Source of the DNA: Zygnema cylindricum
Taxonomy: Eukaryota; Streptophyta; Zygnematophyceae; Zygnematales; Zygnemataceae
Direction of reading: 5' to 3'
DNA: 64,000 bases
Assembly (NCBI GenBank): GCA_037447655.1
Contig: JBBHKE010001283.1
Coordinates: 393,225 to 457,224 of the forward strand
Within the stretch, counting starts at the first letter, position 1, and the number at the start of each line of letters is the position of its first letter. Shown here piece by piece: positions 59,201-64,000 of this stretch. The position numbers and the translations under genes were made by a program. The notes beneath the pieces are model-generated. The model was not told the DNA's origin. It ran no database searches and worked only from the letters and a program-made list of their open reading frames with translations.

Positions 59201-61394
59201 TTTTGATTTAGAAAAACAATATTCTTCATTTCTTGCGGTTTGTTCTCGACGAAAATCGGTCGAAGGTGTGAGTGCAATTCAGGCAACTTATTATCTTCTG
59301 CTTCAGGTTTGGTTTCAATTTCTAAACTTTTTTTCATCATTTGTGTTGAATCTGCGTATTAAAGATGATAATTTGACTCAGGCAATTTATTTTCTTCTCC
59401 TTGGGGTATACTTTCAATTTCTAAACTTTCTGTCATTCTTTTATTTGGATTTAAAAGGTTAATTTGAAGTGGGTGAAGTTGTTGATCTCCTAGACAATGC
59501 TTTGCCGCAGTTTTTGGGGAATTGAGATTTTTAGGGAAAAAATAAGAATGCAAGTTGTAATTGTTTCAAGTTGAGATAATTCGAATTGAACGACTCGACA
59601 ATCTATTCGCTTTTCATTTCGAGGAAGATCATTTGTTGCAAATGTGATTTCGTATTGTCATATTTTTGTTGTGTTTTACTTAAAAAAGTTGTGGTTTTTT
59701 TGACAGGAGAGAATTGAAGATGCCCAAAAAATGTTCGAGAAAGTCAGTTTTAACGGCCCAATAGATGAGCAACTCCAAGTACAAATTGACTACATGAAGG
59801 CCTATTTTGATATGCACACCTCAAGTTTTCCTGTCCCAAAAATTGCCAAAGAAATCTCTCTCAAATACAAGGATTGTCAAGTGATCGAGTGGCGAGAAAA
59901 GTTTACAGAACTTGCCAAACAATTAAACGAAATCGAGAGAGCTTCTACTCCAGATACGAGTATTGAAGCTCAGGAGGGAGAGGCATTAAGTACCAGAGAC
60001 GATACCGCTACAGAAACAACGGACTCAGAAGTAAAACCATCTGGAAAAAGCTCAATGAACGAGTCGAAAGTTTTAGAATTATGTCAGGATAGTGGTGAAT
60101 TGTGGGTAAATTACGCGAATATAAGCTCTTTCCAAGTCAGTTTCTATGTGATGGATATTGAGCTTATGTTTTCCGCTAACCCATTTGTACAAAAACAAAC
60201 TGGAGCTTTTGCATATGTGTTTCCCAATCGGACCTTCGAATTCGCGGATTTGAAAAACAAGAGTGGGAGAACCGAAAGTTTGGGTGTAGAGATTCCTGAG
60301 GAATATCTCGCGAAAAATCTTTTTGTGGAAGTGAGTGGTAATGGAATTCGCCGAACGACAATGAGGTAAGAGTCGACTATTATCCCCTCGAGGGTTCAAG
60401 TTTATCAACTCAAATTGGAAAAGTGAAGGAGGTGAAAAGGGAAAACAAACAGGGATGCAGGGAAGGAAGGATAGAAAGAAACGGGAAGGATAGAAAGAAA
60501 CAGGAAGGAAGGAGGAGGTGGAATGGAAAAAGGGGATGGAAAAAAACAATGCATGCATATATGCGTCAGAAATGCTTGAATACGGGGGGAAAACACATTG
60601 TTCACCACCAGTGGTGTAATACACTCTATTTATAAACAAATCTATTTGATGGTTTCAGAGGTGAATAAAAACGAGTTACTGTGTATGCATCTCCTAGGGA
60701 AAGTCAATTACCAAGCAAGGAAAACACAGTAATGGACTTAAACACAACCTGTAAATGGAAACGGAAACGGAAACGGAATTGAAATGGCTTTGAAGTAACG
60801 CGATTCCTGATTGATTGTAAATTGATCATTATTCCAAAATAATGAATTTTCTTTTCCTCACAATTGACATTTTTTTTACCCCACTGCAATTTTTTAAAGA
60901 CTCTCAAGTAGCGTCTCCTAACACTCTAGAGCGTAAGCAAAAAATTAAGAATATGTCATCACAATTTTTTTTAAGACCCACAGTTGAGAATTTTTTTCAA
61001 GATTTACAAGAAACTTTTTTTTTTCCTTCTTTAACTTTTCTGTCGCAGGTACAGTGATGCGGGACTGCTGGTTGAAATTTCGGAGAATCGAGGTCAACTA
61101 AGAGTGATGCGAAAAAAAGTGTCGACGAAATCCAAAATTCAAAATCAATCTCAAAATCAAATTCAAAATCATGCCGATGATTGTCCTGTCCAAAGTGCTT
61201 ACGTCAAAGTCTACTCGCGGTTCCATGACGGTTCCGTTAACTTTTATAAAGACGGTTATACAGACCGCCGAGGTCGTTTTGACTATGTGGCTATAAGCAC
61301 TGACGAGCTTCCAAAAGTGGCGATGTTTTCAATACTTGTAATATCAGATGAGTACGGGGCCGTCATTAGAGAGGCTGTCCCTCCGACTTTGTAA
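42782..61394 (+). CDS. Large conserved multi-exon protein of unknown function (about 2,400 residues)
   Basis: Exons, all GT-AG with matching phases unless noted: (42782-42964, join uncertain) 43969-44187, 44506-44736, 44990-45066, 45375-45521, 45758-45976, 46622-46676, 47300-47424, 47719-48006, 48575-48746, 49332-49426, 49705-49884, 50247-50474, 50765-52150, 52640-53234, 53822-54029, 55050-55120, 55963-56080, 56680-(about 56850, end uncertain), 57229-58409, 58895-59306, 59707-60365, 61049-61394. The product has helical, TPR-like ends and beta-rich, macroglobulin-like central parts. I see no signal peptide, membrane span or catalytic motif. From memory, not a search, this family occurs in scattered eukaryotes and bacteria such as planctomycetes; its function is unknown to me. 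Two points are unresolved: the first junction (donor phase 1 meets acceptor phase 0, so a small exon is probably missing) and the exit from the 56680 exon. Confidence 0.82.
43969..48746 (+). other. Large gene, exons coding the helical N-terminal region
   Basis: Nine exons encode about 510 residues rich in amphipathic helices: AGLLALQVNRLEEAKLILAQ is a TPR-like helical hairpin. Later segments (SLLSEFIFSWAAKRHPECIP; MDSLLPDKFGPFLPQIDDD) look like further helical repeats. Phases run 0, 0, 2, 2, 2, 0, 2, 2, 0. A 40-bp tandem duplication lies inside exon 45758-45976 (offset 45825 to 45865), yet the exon stays open. A family H MITE and other AT-rich DNA fill the introns. Confidence 0.8.
44258..44382. 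mobile_element. Family H MITE in an intron of the large gene
   Basis: Short, worn copy between TA (44256-44257) and TA (44383-44384), ending AATTCACGGTG. It lies 70 bases after the donor of exon 43969-44187. Confidence 0.6.
49332..53234 (+). other. Large gene, exons coding the beta-rich central region
   Basis: Five exons; the largest, 50765-52150, codes 462 residues. Strand-rich segments with AYVWVDGKEYRQEDNGEFVI and WLDEWSLVPGEEAKLLI, then LRVLGLAGEPKPGVVVSVKL, then a LTNLPPGDFSLYL turn, resemble macroglobulin or Ig-like modules of large scaffold proteins. The next exon begins with YVLDRREVKRGRTGNML, a strikingly basic conserved-looking block, then LLLHPW. No thioester motif is seen. After this exon a long CTTT microsatellite (53250-53420) begins. 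Confidence 0.8.
53250..53420. repeat. CTTT microsatellite in an intron
   Basis: Mostly CTTT units, interrupted by CCTT and TTTT. Related CCTT-rich arrays lie at 53588-53620 and 55130-55260. Confidence 0.95.
53675..53860 (+). repeat. 147-bp tandem duplication of an exon's 5' end
   Basis: The acceptor and first codons (FYDSV, then TLMESLL) occur at 53675 and again at 53822. The second copy is the one that continues into the conserved exon. The 147-bp offset is 49 codons and the frame is open throughout, so use of the first acceptor would add 49 residues. Confidence 0.85.
54061..54278. mobile_element. Family H MITE forming a long hairpin, 31 bp after a splice donor
   Basis: CACCGCTAATCGTTATTAGT to GAGTGGTG between TAs at 54059-54060 and 54279-54280. 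The arms of about 85 bp are near-complementary, so the intron RNA should fold into one long hairpin. A second, worn family member may lie at about 54499-54850. Confidence 0.88.
59282..59440 (+). repeat. 99-bp tandem duplication of an exon's 3' end
   Basis: The end of exon 58895-59306 and its intron start (YYLLLQ, then intron TTTCAATTTCTAAACTT) recur 99 bp downstream. The offset is 33 codons and the frame stays open to 59460. The duplicate donor is GGG-GTATAC instead of CAG-GTTTGG. Confidence 0.8.
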
Positions 61395-63379
61395 ATAATA
61401 ATGCACCGCAAAAGAACTAGAGCCGTCTTTGTCACAGGAGAGGTAGTTGAAACTTTTGGTGTTTTTGCTTCAGGTTTTGGGAACCTGACAAATCTTTTAG
61501 TTTTTGTATCGGTAGCGTATCTGTAGTGAAGTTTTTATCTGATTTAGGAGATTTCGGAGAGAGTTAAACTCCAGACTATATGTTGCTCCGGCTCAGAAGT
61601 ACAGTTTAATTGTATATTAGTAATTACAATGTAATTGTACAATATAGTTGTACAATAATTACCATAGCCTAATTGCTAAGTAAGTTACTGTTTTTTTTTT
61701 TAAATGCTGAGTGTTTTGTTCATTATGGTTGCAACTAATACACTTCTTTAAGTATACGCGAGGAACAAGGATGTAATTTTAATTGTAGAACTCTTAAAAC
61801 GACTTTTTTTAACAACCAAGATACTGGAAATTTTTGTTTCTTGGAAGTTTTTTTTTTTCTTTTGAACACACTACAATTGTGGTTCTTGTGGTACATTGAG
61901 CCATAAATCTTTATGAGTGTATGTGTGGCGTTTCACTTACTGTTATCAATCAGTGTCTAATTTACTTGTGAGCTACTTGGGCAATTTTTTACAGTTGAAG
62001 CAAATTCGGGTCATGTAACTGGAGTAAATGATTTTATTAACGTTATCTAATGTCCAGGGATGAAAAAGATACGAGAACACTACTATAATAGTGCTTAACA
62101 TTGTAAGTAGTCGAGATGAAAATTGTACGGATATGCGTGGTTTCCACTGTCGGCAAGCACGTTATGCACCAAGGGTTTAAGTTTTAGGCATCTGGTCAGT
62201 TGAGCTCACTTTTCGTCTTTTAAAAGTCTCTGAAACACATTTAGTGATCACACTATTGAAATTTTGTCCTTGTTTCGAGAGATCTTTGTACATGTTGTAC
62301 AGTTTTTTTCTGGATAATTTTATGTATGTCATCCTCAAACTGCACGATTCACTCTCAACATTTGGGAAATTTCCGTCAACATAATATTCTAGACAATCGA
62401 ACTCTCTGATTTAATCAAGCTTAGATTGTGAGGTACTTATCAGTTTACATAACATTGCGGATTCTTTTTCGCCTTTAATGATGCAGTGCTGATCCCGAAT
62501 ACTTTTTTTCTTTTTCCCGAATACTCACACTGAAATATATTGACATTCCATTCAAAGCATTGCATTCGGTTTTTTGGGTGAATTGAAGTTCTACGAGGTA
62601 AACCTATCAAAAGGAAAGTACTCATGGCTATACTTTCTATGGGAATATTCTTATTTCCGGATGAAACAAAAAAAAAAAAAAAAAAATACAGAAAAATATA
62701 CTGAAACACACAAAATTGCACGGACTGCAGAACGTGTCTGAAACAACATCACTAGAAGTAAAACCCTAAAGAAAAAGAAAGTGGAAGGTCATGTGTTTTG
62801 GCATCTGTTTCCGCATAATCACAATCAAGGAGAAGAAAAGAGATGCATCAAGGAAAAGAAGAGAAAAAGAAACTAAAACGGAAAATAAAAGTAGTAAAAC
62901 CTACAAGATCAATGTCTTCAAATTAAATGCAAGTCAGATTCATGAGTCAGTCTGTGACCTGTACCTGGTTATCCGACGGTCGACATATCGCATCACAAAA
63001 GTAGAGATATTAAGCTTCACAATAGTCTTATTATATTAAAAAGTCATACTATGGCTTCCAAGATCGCTTCTAAGATTTACAATTCTTATGAAGGAATCCA
63101 AAAATAGTGTGGATCCATGTTGTGGAACATGCGCTTTGGCGTAATTGTTCTGTTATGGTTTAAATACCTCTTTTAAAAACGGAAAATCGCATTCATAAAA
63201 CCGTAATCCTCCTCAAGAATTGAGAATCTAAGGAAACAAAAGGATACTGGAGGGATGCGTGCCCCTATTCTATTAATGTTGGAGGTTTTTTTTTATATCT
63301 TTAATAAGTTACGGTGCATTAAATCTTCGCTAAAAACAAAGTTACAACACTAAAGTTTCGGTTACATGCGAAAGTACCC
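61395..63379. other. 3' flank of the large gene; no gene seen
   Basis: It presumably starts with the 3' UTR. A 21-base A-run lies near 62668-62690 and an A/G-rich stretch at 62780-62910. No protein, RNA gene or transposon ends were recognised. Confidence 0.45.
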
Positions 63380-63519
63380 TTATAGGCTTATACAATCGTC
63401 ACGCCCTTAAGTGACAACTTCGTTTGGTACACATAGGGACACCTGAAATCCGGGTCCGCCGGATCTGCGCTAGAATAAAAAGTAAGTTCGCTAAGTTTCA
63501 AGTACATGGGGACATGCCC
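63380..63519. mobile_element. Family D MITE, right part
   Basis: It ends CATGGGGACATGCCC at 63519, followed by TTA, and shares the CCGCCGGATC phrase with 37290-37310. The left end is missing or rearranged. Confidence 0.55.
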
Positions 63520-63592
63520 TTATAAATTACAAATCACTTAGAGAATTCGTACAATTCTCAACAATCCTGGTTTTTGTATCTCCGGTACAGTA

Positions 63593-64000
63593 CACCGCCA
63601 ATCGTTATTAGCGTGTAAGTTTTTTTAGCGTATAAAAATAATTACCGTGGTGTACGCTATTTAAGAATTTGAAAATTTTGGAAAAAATCATACATTCTAA
63701 TTGTTTGGTTATGGTAATTTGGATCTTTGAAAAAAAAAATGTCGGTCGCAAACATGCTTACACTAATATAGGTCTCCGTACAAAATTTGACAAATCGTAC
63801 ACAAATCATACATTCACACGGTCGAAACGCGGCTGTCGGACGAATATGTGGGAACGGGATTTTTTACGACCTGGTTTTTTTTACGCACATTCTCATGCGT
63901 CCGAGGTTACTAAAACTAATTTATTGTACTTTTTAAGTTAAAAATGTACATTTATGTACGGTATGACATTGACCGGACACCACTCTATTTAAGAGACAAC
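63593..64000. mobile_element. Family H element running off the window
   Basis: The left end CACCGCCAATCGTTATTAGC follows TA (63591-63592). The first 110 bp match 30216-30330, and the rest matches repeat 492-686. The right end lies beyond 64000. Confidence 0.65.

Larger units (their letters stand above)
53822..61394 (+). other. Large gene, exons coding the C-terminal region
   Basis: Exons from FYDSVEKVF to the TAA at 61392-61394. Notable parts: exon 57229-58409 (PPNAFWADFSRHIL; AVLDLPFSTP; 393 residues); 58895-59306 (RFIYDDGVWSYSLYHQD; YREFTPLVNARTHTI); 59707-60365, with a TPR-like hairpin (RIEDAQKMFEKV; QIDYMKAYFDMHT) and then an acidic Ser/Thr-rich linker; and the last exon, with the highly conserved-looking YVKVYSRFHDG and FYKDGYTDRRGRFDY. 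It ends in AVIREAVPPTL. Phases agree across all but one junction. Confidence 0.82.

Overview
The window is AT-rich nuclear DNA of a eukaryote, most likely a land plant or a close streptophyte relative. The evidence is spliceosomal GT-AG introns, a plant-style receptor-like kinase fragment, a single-domain FAS1 (fasciclin-like) secreted protein, a Ty1/copia element with a plant-type polyprotein, an LTR element with the common tRNA-Met type primer site, and telo-box motifs in front of an eIF1A-like first exon. A bryophyte is my guess, from the mix of gene and repeat types only. No prokaryotic features (operons, ribosome binding sites, CRISPR) are visible.

Layout. 1-11264 is transposon territory: a TIR element with 8-bp target duplication (30-1016), a degenerate hAT transposon with its transposase on the minus strand (1466-5812), and a structurally complete LTR retrotransposon with a 5-bp target duplication but decayed coding (6512-11264). 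12618-13546 (minus) is a two-exon FAS1 gene. 14132-16842 holds two mutually inverted hAT-type MITEs and a PIF/Harbinger-like MITE. 20094-22786 (minus) is the 3' half of a receptor-like kinase gene. Its 5' half is replaced by a homopurine tract and a 3'-truncated copia element (22867-27944), whose integrase is itself interrupted by an LTR. 28000-38710 is a nest of MITEs inside MITEs, a tRNA-headed SINE and one copy of a duplicated repeat block; the other copy is at 40577-42090. 39650-39761 (minus) is a lone first exon of eIF1A with its promoter.

42.7-61.4 kb (plus) is one large gene of at least 22 exons. Nearly all splice sites and phases could be followed. It encodes a protein of roughly 2,400 residues with helical repeat-like N- and C-terminal parts and beta-rich, macroglobulin-like central parts, ending in a very conserved block. 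I recognise the family by memory as a conserved protein of unknown function.

The genes do not form a pathway. The most instructive signal is the repeat stratigraphy. Several insertions have exact target duplications, and paralogous empty sites for them lie elsewhere in the same window, which fixes the element boundaries and the order of insertion. A second unusual signal is a set of short tandem duplications at exon edges of the large gene; three of them have periods divisible by three and keep the reading frame open.
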